From assembly GCA_034432935.1 (NCBI GenBank), contig DAOUBD010000031.1, forward strand, positions 1-13,636: a stretch of DNA of 13,636 nucleotides, written 5' to 3'. Under the pieces are notes generated by a model. It did not search any database. It had not been told where the DNA came from and saw only the letters and a program-made list of their open reading frames with translations. Position 1 is the stretch's first letter; the number at the start of each line of letters is the position of its first letter. The stretch comes from DAOUAG01 sp034432935 (GTDB lineage: Bacteria > Chloroflexota > Dehalococcoidia > SM23-28-2 > RBG-16-64-32). A program made the translations under genes and the position numbers. Positions 6,937 to 13,636 of this stretch are shown here, one piece after another.

Positions 6937-7467
6937 CTATTCGCCCCGGACGACAGCGCGGAAGCCGGCCTCGTACTCCGCCGCCTGCTCTGGCGTCAGC
7001 TTCTCGCTGAGGCGCAGGATGGCCGTGCCCTCCAGATACGCCGGCTGCTCCGGGTTGGCGGCGGTGATGGCGGCCAGGCGGGCCTGGGCGTCGGCCTCGT
7101 TATCGAAGACCTCCACGGCGCCGCCATCGGCCACCGTGGGGTACTCCTGGGTCATCGGCAGGATCCGAACGTCGGCGAAGGTGCTGCGGCTGGTGTACTG
7201 GTGGGGTTTGCCCAGGAGCCCCTCGGGGTCGATGGTGGCCGAGAAGTTGGCGTATTCGCCCACGGGCAGCCCCCGCCTGATCATCCCCTCTACAATGGCC
7301 TCGGAGGTCAAGCCGTCCGTAGCGGGGGCGGGCGTCGGCGCAGCGGTGCGAACTGGCGCCGGCGTGGCGGCAGAAGGCTGGGGCGTCGTCCCGGAGCTGT
7401 CGCCACCGCCGCAGGCCACGGTTACGGCCAGGGCCACGGCAGCCAGCGCTAAGGTCAGGAACCGCAT
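6937..7467 (-). CDS. Small secreted lipoprotein, function unknown
   Basis: This 176-residue protein is read from the minus strand. The ATG at 7465-7467 gives a clean lipoprotein signal peptide: MRFLTLALAAVALAVTVAC with the modified Cys at 19. After cleavage come GGG and a Ser/Thr/Pro/Ala-rich tether (about 20-50), then a folded part of about 125 residues (LTSEAIVEGMIRRGLP ... VADGGAVEVFDNEADAQARLAAI ... YLEGTAILRLSEKLTPEQAAEYEAGF). This part suggests a small alpha/beta domain of the kind seen in uncharacterised lipoproteins. The frame stays open far upstream to 7935, but that extension crosses the ilv promoter and T-box and lacks a signal peptide at its start, so the shorter start is preferred. 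It converges on the 5811-6920 gene with only 16 nt between stops. Confidence 0.75.
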   Translation of the reverse strand: MRFLTLALAAVALAVTVACGGGDSSGTTPQPSAATPAPVRTAAPTPAPATDGLTSEAIVEGMIRRGLPVGEYANFSATIDPEGLLGKPHQYTSRSTFADVRILPMTQEYPTVADGGAVEVFDNEADAQARLAAITAANPEQPAYLEGTAILRLSEKLTPEQAAEYEAGFRAVVRGE

Positions 7468-7560
7468 GGCACCAGTGTACGGCATCCGGCCCACGCGCGG
7501 CGACACCGAGGGGCGGGGCGAGGGGCGGGAGACGAGATCGCCGTCGGGCATAAGGGCGGC

Positions 7561-7590
7561 TTGACACCCTGCGCCAGGCGGCCATACAAT
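7561..7590 (+). promoter_or_regulatory. Promoter of the ilv operon
   Basis: TTGACA (7561-7566, perfect -35) and TACAAT (7585-7590, 5 of 6 for -10) have an 18-nt spacer. The start would be near 7597, which places the whole T-box leader in the transcript. It sits in the region divergent from the lipoprotein gene; I see nothing else in 7468-7560. Confidence 0.8.
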
Positions 7591-7596
7591 CTTTTC

Positions 7597-7875
7597 CACA
7601 ACTCCTGCGGTAAAGGCCGCGAAGGGGAGTAGTAGAGGAACCCCAGCTCCCAGAGAGCCGGCGCATCGGTGCAAGCCCGGCAGCCAGGGCCCTCGAACTC
7701 GCCCCAGAGCCGCCGGTCCCAAGGCCACTGGCTTCTGCCCTGGCCCCAAGGCCGGCCGGGCTGCGCCCGTTATAGCGTTAGAGCGCTCCGTGTGCCAGGT
7801 AGAGACAGGGCCCGCGGAGAAGAAGGGTGGTACCGTCCCGTCCAGAAGGGATCCCTTCGGGGCGGGCGTTTTCAT
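7597..7875 (+). promoter_or_regulatory. T-box riboswitch leader (Leu specifier) of ilvD
   Basis: This is a complete T-box leader. Stem I base: GGGG (7624-7627) pairs with CCCC (7702-7705). The AGUA-type internal loop is at 7628-7634. GAGG (7635-7638) pairs with CCTC (7691-7694). The 3' loop GAACTCG places specifier CTC at 7698-7700, read by tRNA-Leu(GAG). The distal motifs AGAGAGC (7652-7658) and GGTGCAAGCC (7668-7677) are the usual tRNA-elbow contacts. Stem III: CTCCG (7786-7790) pairs with CGGAG (7815-7819). T-box core: AAGGGTGGTACCG (7823-7835). Antiterminator: GAAGGG (7822-7827) pairs with CCCTTC (7853-7858), the bulge is UGGUACC (7828-7834), and GUCCC (7835-7839) pairs with GGGAU (7848-7852). 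Bulge UGGU matches a tRNA 3' end ACCA. Uncharged tRNA-Leu should stabilise the antiterminator and switch the operon on. Specifier placement is less certain than the T-box itself. Confidence 0.93.
7837..7872 (+). terminator. T-box-controlled intrinsic terminator
   Basis: CCCGUCC (7837-7843) pairs with GGGCGGG (7860-7866). After an A/G mismatch, GAAGG (7845-7849) pairs with CCUUC (7854-7858) around loop GAUC. CG and UUUU (7869-7872) follow. It uses the same bases 7837-7839 and 7848-7858 as the antiterminator, so the two folds exclude each other. Confidence 0.88.
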
Positions 7876-7900
7876 TTGGCCCAGAGAAGGACACGCCAGC

Positions 7901-9583
7901 ATGGTGACGACCGATAGAAAGTTGGCCAGCGACATCGTCTACCGGGCAGGATACGCCCGCGCCCCGGCGCGGTCCTACCTCCGCGCCATGGGCCTAACGG
8001 ACGAGGACATCAGCAAGCCCATCATCGGCGTCACCAGCTCCTGGAACGAGGCCACCCCTTGCAACGTGCACCTGAACCGCCTCGCGGCCTGGGCCAAGCA
8101 GGGCGTCACTGCCGCCGGCGGCACCCCCCGCGAGTTCACCACCATCGCCGTCACCGATGGCATCTCTATGGGTTATGAAGGCATGAAGGCGTCCTTGGTC
8201 AGCCGCGAGGTCATCGCCGACTCCATCGAGCTGATGGTCTTCGCCCACGGCTACGACGCCCTGGTGGGCATCGCTGGCTGCGACAAGAGCATCCCGGGAA
8301 CCATGATGGCCATGGCCCGGCTCAACGTCCCTTCCGTCTTCCTCTACGGGGGCACCATCATGCCCGGCCAGTGGAGGGGCCGCGACGTTACCGTGCAGGA
8401 CGTCTTCGAAGGCGTTGGCGCCGTCGAGGCAGGACGCATGACGGAAGACGAGCTGCATGAGCTGGAGTGCGCCGCCTGCCCTGGCGAGGGCTCTTGCGGC
8501 GGCATGTACACTGCCAACACCATGGCCTGCGCCTCAGAGGCGCTGGGCATCGCCCTTCCTTTCAGCGGGACCGCCCCCGCCATCGCCCAGGAGCGCACCG
8601 AGATCTGCCGCCACGCCGGCAGCCGGGTGCTCCAGCTCCTTCACCAGAACATCCGCCCGCGCGACATCCTTACCCGCAAGGCCTTCGAGAACGCCATCGC
8701 CGTCGTCGTGGCCATCGGCGGCTCCACCAACGCGGCCCTCCACCTGCCGGCTCTGGCCCACGAGGCCGGCGTCGAACTCTCCTTGGATGACTTCGACGCC
8801 ATCGCCCGCCGCGTCCCCCACCTGGCCGACATGCGGCCCGGCGGACGTTTCGTCCAGAGCGACCTGCACCGTGCGGGCGGCGTGCCGCGCATCATGAAGG
8901 AGCTGCTGGACCGTGGCCTTATCCACGGCGACTGCCTGACCGTCACCGGGCGCACAGTGGCGGAGAACCTGGAAGGCATGCGCTTCGACGGCACGGACCA
9001 GGAGGTGATCCGCCCCATCGACTCGCCCCTGGAGCCCACGGGCACCATGGTCGTCCTGCGGGGCAACCTGGCGCCAGAGGGCTGCATCATGAAGACGAGC
9101 GGGGTGCGCCGCCAGACCTTTACCGGGCCGGCGCGCGTCTTCAACTGCGAGGAGGACGCCTTCCAGGCCATCGCCCGGCGCGAAATTAAGGCAGGCGATG
9201 TGGTGGTGATCCGTTACGAGGGTCCGAAGGGCGGCCCGGGCATGCGCGAGATGTTGGCCGTCACGGCGGCCATCGCCGGCCAGGGGCTGGGCGAAGAGGT
9301 CGCCCTCATCACAGACGGGCGCTTCTCCGGCGCCACCCGGGGCTTCAGCGTGGGGCACATCGCCCCGGAGGCCCAGGTTGGCGGGCCCATCGCTGCCTTG
9401 CAGGACGGCGACATCATCTCACTGGACATACCCAACAGGCGCATCGACGTGCAGTTAGGGGAGGAGGAGATACAGCGGCGCCTTGGCCAGTGGACGGAAC
9501 CCGCCCCCAAGTACACCAAGGGGGCCCTGGCCAAGTACGCCCGCTTGGTATCGTCGGCCGCCCGCGGCGCCGTGTGCAGCTAA
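7901..9583 (+). CDS. ilvD: Dihydroxy-acid dehydratase
   Basis: This 560-residue enzyme is normal length for IlvD/Edd-family dehydratases. It converts 2,3-dihydroxy-isovalerate and -methylvalerate to the 2-keto acids of valine/leucine and isoleucine synthesis. Iron-sulfur ligands are expected at C54 (WNEATPCN), C127 (AGCDKSIPG) and C199 (GEGSCGGMYTANTM). D86 and D128-K129 match the Mg-binding positions. The C-terminal GRFSGATRGFSVGHIAPEA is the family signature around the catalytic Ser. The frame is open back to a GTG at 7790, but that would read through the T-box core and terminator. ATG 7901 follows AGAGAAGGA (7883-7891) and gives the usual N-terminus. It is the first gene under T-box control. 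Confidence 0.96.
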   Translation: MVTTDRKLASDIVYRAGYARAPARSYLRAMGLTDEDISKPIIGVTSSWNEATPCNVHLNRLAAWAKQGVTAAGGTPREFTTIAVTDGISMGYEGMKASLVSREVIADSIELMVFAHGYDALVGIAGCDKSIPGTMMAMARLNVPSVFLYGGTIMPGQWRGRDVTVQDVFEGVGAVEAGRMTEDELHELECAACPGEGSCGGMYTANTMACASEALGIALPFSGTAPAIAQERTEICRHAGSRVLQLLHQNIRPRDILTRKAFENAIAVVVAIGGSTNAALHLPALAHEAGVELSLDDFDAIARRVPHLADMRPGGRFVQSDLHRAGGVPRIMKELLDRGLIHGDCLTVTGRTVAENLEGMRFDGTDQEVIRPIDSPLEPTGTMVVLRGNLAPEGCIMKTSGVRRQTFTGPARVFNCEEDAFQAIARREIKAGDVVVIRYEGPKGGPGMREMLAVTAAIAGQGLGEEVALITDGRFSGATRGFSVGHIAPEAQVGGPIAALQDGDIISLDIPNRRIDVQLGEEEIQRRLGQWTEPAPKYTKGALAKYARLVSSAARGAVCS

Positions 9584-9684
9584 CAGCCAGACAGCCACCA
9601 GCCGCCGGCGCCCGAAGCGGATAGGAGCCTAGGGGCATCCCTTTCTTTGGATACCAGACACAGGCAACACTGAGGAGCCGAATC

Positions 9685-11397
9685 ATGGAAACAAACGGTG
9701 AAATGACAGGGGCTCAGATGGTCATGGAGTCCTTTATCAGGGCCGGGGTCGAGGTCATCTTCGGCCTGCCCGGCGGCGCCAACCTGCCCCTCTATGACCA
9801 ACTGCCCCTCTACGAGCCACGCATAAAGCACTACCTGGTCAAGCACGAACAGTGCGCCGCCCACGCTGCCGACGCCTACGCGCGGGTCACGGGAAAGGCT
9901 GGCGTCTGCTTCGCCACCTCTGGCCCCGGGGCCACCAACCTGGTGACCGGCATCGCCAACGCCTGGATGGACTCTGTACCCGTCGTGGCCATCACTGGTC
10001 AGGTCATCACCGCCCTTCTCGGGCGCGATGGCTTCCAGGAGGCCGATATCCAGGGCATCACCATCCCCATCACCAAGCACAACGAGCTCGTCCTGGACGT
10101 CAACGATATTCCGAGGGTGATGCAGGAGGCCTTCTACATCGCCACCACAGGCCGTCCGGGCCCTGTCCTCATCGACATCCCAAGGGATGTCTTCCAGCGC
10201 CGGGGGCGTTTCTACTGGCAAGATAAGGTGGACCTCCGCGGCTACCGCCCGCCCCTGGCGCCAGATGCCGAGGAGGTGGCTAAGGCGGCGGAGCTCATCG
10301 AGGCCTCGGAGCGGCCCCTGATTCTTTCGGGCCACGGGGTTATCATCTCCCGCGCCTTCGCCGAGATCCGGGAGCTAGCGGAGAAGGCCAACATTCCCGT
10401 TATCACCACCCTGCTGGGGATCAGCGGCTTCCCCGGCACCCACCCCCTCTACCTGGGCATGCCGGGCATGCACGGCATGTATTGGAACAACATCGCCATC
10501 AGCGAGGCCGATCTGATCATTGGCGCCGGGGTCCGCTTCGATGACCGGGTCACGGGCCGCCTGCGGGACTTCGCGCCCCAGGCCCGCATCGTCCATATCG
10601 ATATCGACCCGGCTGAGGTCGGCAAGAACGTGCGTCCGGCGGCGAGCCTGATCGGCGACGCCAAGGTCTGCCTGGCGGAACTGAACCGCTTGGTCACCTT
10701 CAAGGAGCGCCCGGGCTGGTTCGCCCGCCTGGATGAACTCCGCCGGGCCCACCCTTCCATCACCATCCGGGAGACGGACGAACTCCTGCCCCAATACGTC
10801 GTCGACCAGATATACAAGGCGACCCGGGGCGATTGTTACGTCTGTACCGGGGTTGGGCAGCACCAGATGTGGGCCGCCCAGTACTTCTGGTACGACAAGC
10901 CCAACAGCTTCATCACCTCGGGCGGACTGGGCACCATGGGGTTCGAGGTGCCCGCCGCCATGGGTGTCCAGGTGGCCGCCCCCAACGACCTCGTCTGGTC
11001 CATCTGCGGGGACGGCGGCTTTCAGATGACGCTGCAAGAGCTGGCCACCATCAGCGAATACGGCTGGCCCATCAAGTTCGCCATCCTCAACAACGGCACC
11101 CTGGGCATGGTGCGGCAGTGGCAGAACCTCTTCTACCGGGACAACATCGTGGCCACGCCGCTCCGCAACCCGGACTTCGTCAAGCTGGCCGACGCCTACG
11201 GCATCCTGGGGCTGCGGGCCACCCGCCGGGAGGAGGTGCCCGTGGTCATCGCCAAGGCCATGGAGCACCCCGGCCCCGTGGTCATCGATTTCCAGGTCAA
11301 GTACGACGAAAACTGCTACCCCATGGTGCCGCCAGGCGCAGCCCTCAGCGAGACCATCGACCTGCCGGCTTGGGAACCGGAGAAAGCGCTGGTTTGA
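9685..11397 (+). CDS. ilvB: Acetolactate synthase, large (catalytic) subunit
   Basis: This 570-residue thiamine-diphosphate enzyme joins two pyruvates to acetolactate, or pyruvate and 2-ketobutyrate to acetohydroxybutyrate, the first common step. The N-terminal domain has FGLPGGANLPLYD and the cofactor-activating Glu E55 (VKHEQCAAHAADAYAR). The middle FAD domain has VRFDDRVTGR. The C-terminal domain has the ThDP motif G442-D-G444 through N469-N470 at the usual spacing (GDGGFQMTLQELATI ... ILNNGTLGMVRQWQ). MVRQWQ is typical of true anabolic AHAS rather than catabolic AlsS. The start is set by GAGGAG (9672-9677), 7 nt before ATG. A 101-nt gap separates it from ilvD, with no clear terminator. 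Its stop lies 2 nt before the ilvN start. Confidence 0.96.
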   Translation: METNGEMTGAQMVMESFIRAGVEVIFGLPGGANLPLYDQLPLYEPRIKHYLVKHEQCAAHAADAYARVTGKAGVCFATSGPGATNLVTGIANAWMDSVPVVAITGQVITALLGRDGFQEADIQGITIPITKHNELVLDVNDIPRVMQEAFYIATTGRPGPVLIDIPRDVFQRRGRFYWQDKVDLRGYRPPLAPDAEEVAKAAELIEASERPLILSGHGVIISRAFAEIRELAEKANIPVITTLLGISGFPGTHPLYLGMPGMHGMYWNNIAISEADLIIGAGVRFDDRVTGRLRDFAPQARIVHIDIDPAEVGKNVRPAASLIGDAKVCLAELNRLVTFKERPGWFARLDELRRAHPSITIRETDELLPQYVVDQIYKATRGDCYVCTGVGQHQMWAAQYFWYDKPNSFITSGGLGTMGFEVPAAMGVQVAAPNDLVWSICGDGGFQMTLQELATISEYGWPIKFAILNNGTLGMVRQWQNLFYRDNIVATPLRNPDFVKLADAYGILGLRATRREEVPVVIAKAMEHPGPVVIDFQVKYDENCYPMVPPGAALSETIDLPAWEPEKALV

Positions 11398-11399
11398 TC

Positions 11400-11966
11400 A
11401 TGGACGCTACCAACAACCTCCAGAAACACACCATCATCGCCCTGGTCGAGGACCGGCCGGGGGTGCTCAACAAGATCGCTTCCAAGTGGCGGCAGCGAGG
11501 CTTCAACATCGAGAGCCTCGCCGTCGGCCACTCGGAACAGCCGGGGCTCTCCCGCATGACCTTCGTCGTCGACGCCAGCCACGATGCCGAGCAGGTCGTC
11601 AAACAGCTCGATAAGCTCATCGACGTGGTGGACATTCGCGACATCACCGACGAAGATATCGTCAGCCGGGAGCTGGCCATGATCAAAGTACGTTGCGATC
11701 GCACCAACCGCGGCCAGATCATCGAGGTGGCAGACCTGTTCAAGGCCGACGTCGTAGACGTCGCTCCGGAGTCGATCATCATCGAGGCCACCGGCTCCGA
11801 GCAGAAGATCGACTCCCTTATCGCCCTCCTGCAGGACTTCGAGATCATCGAGCTGGTGCGCACGGGCCGGGTGGCCATGCTTCGGGGCGCCGCCGTATCC
11901 CACCCTCGCTCCCACGAGGAGCCGGAGCGTTATCAAGGAGTAGAGCCACCCTACTCTGCCAAGTGA
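11400..11966 (+). CDS. ilvN: Acetolactate synthase, small (regulatory) subunit
   Basis: This 188-residue regulatory partner of IlvB stimulates the catalytic subunit and usually confers feedback inhibition by valine. The N-terminal ACT domain (about 9-85) has HTIIALVEDRPGVLNKIA and FNIESLAVGHSE, the standard effector-binding signature. The C-terminal domain (about 90-170) has ELAMIKVRCD, IIEVADLFKADVVDV and SIIIEATGSEQKIDSLI. Length is slightly above the usual 160-180 because of a tail after the conserved VRTGRVAMLRG. ATG 11400 lies 2 nt after the ilvB stop, so translation is probably coupled. All 14 leucine codons here are CTC, CTG or CTT, a useful contrast with the leuA leader ORF. The in-frame extension further upstream overlaps ilvB and is rejected. 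Confidence 0.95.
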   Translation: MDATNNLQKHTIIALVEDRPGVLNKIASKWRQRGFNIESLAVGHSEQPGLSRMTFVVDASHDAEQVVKQLDKLIDVVDIRDITDEDIVSRELAMIKVRCDRTNRGQIIEVADLFKADVVDVAPESIIIEATGSEQKIDSLIALLQDFEIIELVRTGRVAMLRGAAVSHPRSHEEPERYQGVEPPYSAK

Positions 11967-11983
11967 GGGGAGCGAGGGGAGGC

Positions 11984-12016
11984 ATGCCAACGAAGGACCC
12001 GAATAAAGGCGAGTAA
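11984..12016 (+). CDS. Possible 10-codon minicistron before ilvC
   Basis: ATG 11984 follows AGGGGAGG (11974-11981) at good spacing and reads MPTKDPNKGE to TAA 12014-12016. The stop overlaps the AAAGGAG (12015-12021) ribosome-binding site of ilvC. It has no branched-chain residues, so it is not an obvious attenuation peptide. It could help carry ribosomes to ilvC, or be chance. Confidence 0.15.
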   Translation: MPTKDPNKGE

Positions 12017-12027
12017 AGGAGACGACC

Positions 12028-13026
<999 letters not shown>

Positions 13027-13147
13027 TGCATGTGCAATACCCACCCCGGCCCAAAGGCCGGAGCATGGGGGAAGGACAGGCAGTATCTCCACCCCGGCCT
13101 AAACGCCGGGGCATTGGGGGAGGACATGAGGGGAAGGGAGAGTATCT

Positions 13148-13213
13148 CCACCCCGGCCTCAAGGCCGGGGCATGGGGGAGAATGCCGATGCCCCAGCCTT
13201 CAGGCTGGGGTGG
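13148..13213. repeat. REPIN-like inverted doublet 1
   Basis: Forward hairpin 13148-13173, 14-nt spacer gggggagaatgccg (13174-13187), inverted hairpin 13188-13213. The two hairpins can also pair with each other over their length to give one long stem, the arrangement that defines REPINs mobilised in trans by a REP-associated TnpA. Confidence 0.75.
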
Positions 13214-13228
13214 CAGCAGACAGTATCT

Positions 13229-13289
13229 CCACCCCGGCCTCAAGGGCATGGGGGAGAATACCGATGCCCCAACCTTCAGGTTGGGGTGG
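13229..13289. repeat. REPIN-like inverted doublet 2 (forward arm damaged)
   Basis: Forward arm 13229-13249 lacks 5 nt compared with doublet 1. Spacer gggggagaataccg (13250-13263) differs from that of doublet 1 at one base. The inverted arm is 13264-13289, with core CCCCAACCTTCAGGTTGGGG. The core differs from doublet 1 by an A/T pair replacing a G/C pair, so its own stem is preserved. Confidence 0.72.
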
Positions 13290-13388
13290 AAGAGAAAATA
13301 TCAGGGGGTGGCACCTCCTCAATCCATCTGCCCCAGCCTTCAGGTTTCGGGTGGCGATCGACTCTCGAACCCCGATTGATGTAATACT

Positions 13389-13508
13389 GTGGCCCAAGCG
13401 CTATTCTTAAACGGAGAGATGCGGAAACACCAAGCGCCAACCCTCAACCTTAACCGGCCCTCCGGCCTCCCCTTAGGCGGGGGCTGGGAGGGCCTACAGG
13501 CTACGTAG
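13389..13508 (+). CDS. Candidate leucine leader peptide of leuA
   Basis: This short ORF ends at TAG 13506-13508, 70 nt before leuA. From GTG 13389 it is 39 codons; from ATG 13419 it is 29 (MRKHQAPTLNLNRPSGLPLG..., ending LQAT). Leu codons are CTA 13401, TTA 13407, CTC 13443, CTT 13449, CTC 13467, TTA 13473 and CTA 13494. That is seven, or five from the ATG, with no CTG and with four CTA/TTA codons that are rare in the neighbouring genes. GGAG (13413-13416) precedes the ATG by only 2 nt, which is tight; no site precedes the GTG. A ribosome slowed at Leu codons by low charged tRNA-Leu could alter folding of the hairpins at 13456-13551. I know of no specific homologue. It may be a chance ORF. 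Confidence 0.45.
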   Translation: MAQALFLNGEMRKHQAPTLNLNRPSGLPLGGGWEGLQAT

Positions 13509-13551
13509 GGCGGCCCCCGCGGCCGCTCGTCAGGCGGGGCTCGCGCTCCCC
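13456..13551 (+). promoter_or_regulatory. Competing hairpins in the leuA leader
   Basis: Three pairings share segments. (1) GGCCCTCC 13456-13463 pairs with GGAGGGCC 13487-13494. (2) GCGGGGGC 13477-13484 pairs with GCCCCCGC 13513-13520, 8 perfect pairs. (3) CCCCGC 13515-13520 pairs with GCGGGG 13534-13539. Pairings 2 and 3 cannot coexist, and pairing 2 disrupts the inner part of hairpin 1. A further small hairpin, GGGG 13536-13539 with CCCC 13548-13551, competes with 3. No T run follows, so any control would act through Rho, pausing or translation rather than a standard intrinsic terminator. Chance pairing is a real risk in such GC-rich DNA. Confidence 0.4.
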
Positions 13552-13578
13552 ACCAGTTACCAAAAACGGAGGTTGAGA

Positions 13579-13636
13579 ATGGCAACTCAAGACAAGGTAC
13601 TGATCTTCGACACCACCCTGCGCGACGGCGAACAAT
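13579..13636 (+). CDS. leuA: 2-isopropylmalate synthase, N-terminal start (3' truncated by window)
   Basis: Only 19 codons are visible: MATQDKVLIFDTTLRDGEQ. IFDTTLRDGEQ is the N-terminal signature of the HMG-CoA-lyase-like acyl transferases. The Arg-Asp pair binds substrate and the divalent metal. The DGEQ form is typical of LeuA, whereas citramalate synthases of the CimA type more often read DGAQ or DGTQ, so LeuA is preferred but CimA is not excluded. LeuA condenses acetyl-CoA with 2-ketoisovalerate, the first committed step to leucine. The start follows GGAGG (13568-13572) by 6 nt. It lies 552 nt after ilvC, behind the repeat array and the candidate leucine leader. Confidence 0.9.
   Translation, partial: MATQDKVLIFDTTLRDGEQ

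Larger units (their letters stand above)
13041..13354. repeat. Array of short palindromes in both orientations (REP/REPIN-like)
   Basis: At least seven hairpin units lie within about 310 nt. Forward units (CCACCCCGGCC...GGCCGGGGCAT type) are at 13041-13066, 13089-13114, 13148-13173 and 13229-13249; the last has lost 5 nt of its stem. Reverse units are at 13188-13213, 13264-13289 and, degenerate, 13329-13354. The reverse unit at 13188 matches the reverse complement of 13148-13173 at 23 of 26 positions. The 19-mer agtatctccaccccggcct recurs at 13082, 13141 and 13222. None of the hairpins is followed by a T run, so they are not intrinsic terminators as they stand. No transposase is in the window. 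Confidence 0.88.

Noticed and set aside
6416..7564. Plus-strand ORF of 382 codons
   Set aside because: It crosses the end of one gene and runs antisense to the lipoprotein; the translation is Arg/Pro/Gly-rich with no family signal.
7790..7900. N-terminal extension of ilvD from GTG 7790
   Set aside because: It would translate the T-box core and terminator. ATG 7901 has a ribosome-binding site and gives the family's normal length.
7468..7935. Upstream extension of the minus-strand lipoprotein to 7935
   Set aside because: It overlaps the ilv promoter and T-box, and the lipobox signal peptide begins exactly at 7467.
10375..11268. Minus-strand ORF opposite ilvB
   Set aside because: Shadow of the ilvB codon pattern; the ilvB frame carries all motifs.
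10833..11399. Upstream extension of ilvN
   Set aside because: Overlaps ilvB out of frame with no ACT-family sequence; ATG 11400 begins the conserved domain.
13041..13354. CRISPR array
   Set aside because: Units are short palindromes in both orientations with irregular, related spacers, and no cas genes are present.
13030..13410. ORFs through the repeat array
   Set aside because: They translate palindromic repeats (Pro/Gly/Lys-rich) and lack independent support.
13456..13494. Intrinsic terminator after ilvC
   Set aside because: Strong hairpin but no T run follows; better described as part of the leuA leader.

Overview
The window is high-GC bacterial chromosome whose best-supported content is the front of a branched-chain amino acid operon: ilvD, ilvB, ilvN, ilvC and the first codons of leuA. 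This gene order, the T-box leader ahead of ilvD, and the neighbouring DUF4349, HPF and PfkB genes fit Chloroflexota. The order ilvD-B-N-C-leuA is known from Dehalococcoidia, so I lean to a GC-rich relative of that class. This is an inference from gene content, not from a marker gene.

Layout. 1-186: C-terminal end of a PRC-barrel-like protein. 187-421: palindromic dispersed repeats. 422-952: YfcE-like phosphoesterase. 1024-2022: membrane-anchored DUF4349 protein. 2123-3040: diacylglycerol-kinase-like lipid kinase, overlapping tail to tail with a minus-strand Lgt-like membrane protein (3008-3949). 3950-4267: another copy of the dispersed repeat and a promoter. 4268-6920: a three-gene unit of long-form HPF (ribosome hibernation), a PfkB/1-phosphofructokinase-type sugar kinase overlapping it by 4 nt, and an unrecognised protein with a nucleotidyltransferase-like N-terminal half. 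6937-7467 (minus): small lipoprotein. 7561-7875: promoter, T-box leader and terminator. 7901-13026: ilvD, ilvB, ilvN, ilvC. 13027-13578: a REPIN-like palindrome array, then a short ORF rich in rare leucine codons with competing hairpins. 13579-13636: start of leuA.

How it works together. IlvBN makes acetolactate or acetohydroxybutyrate, IlvC isomerises and reduces it, IlvD dehydrates the diol to the 2-keto acid, and LeuA diverts 2-ketoisovalerate to leucine. The T-box can be folded base by base. It has a stem I with a CUC (Leu) specifier, a UGGU bulge matching a tRNA ending in ACCA, and mutually exclusive antiterminator and terminator helices. Just before leuA lies a second candidate leucine sensor: an ORF of 29 or 39 codons with 5 or 7 Leu codons, none of them CTG. 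The operon may therefore read charged tRNA-Leu twice, by direct tRNA binding at ilvD and by ribosome progress at leuA. The T-box is well supported. The leuA leader is a hypothesis.

The strongest non-gene structure is the array at 13041-13354. Two inverted-pair units there share the same 14-nt spacer length, and a base-pair change between copies preserves pairing.
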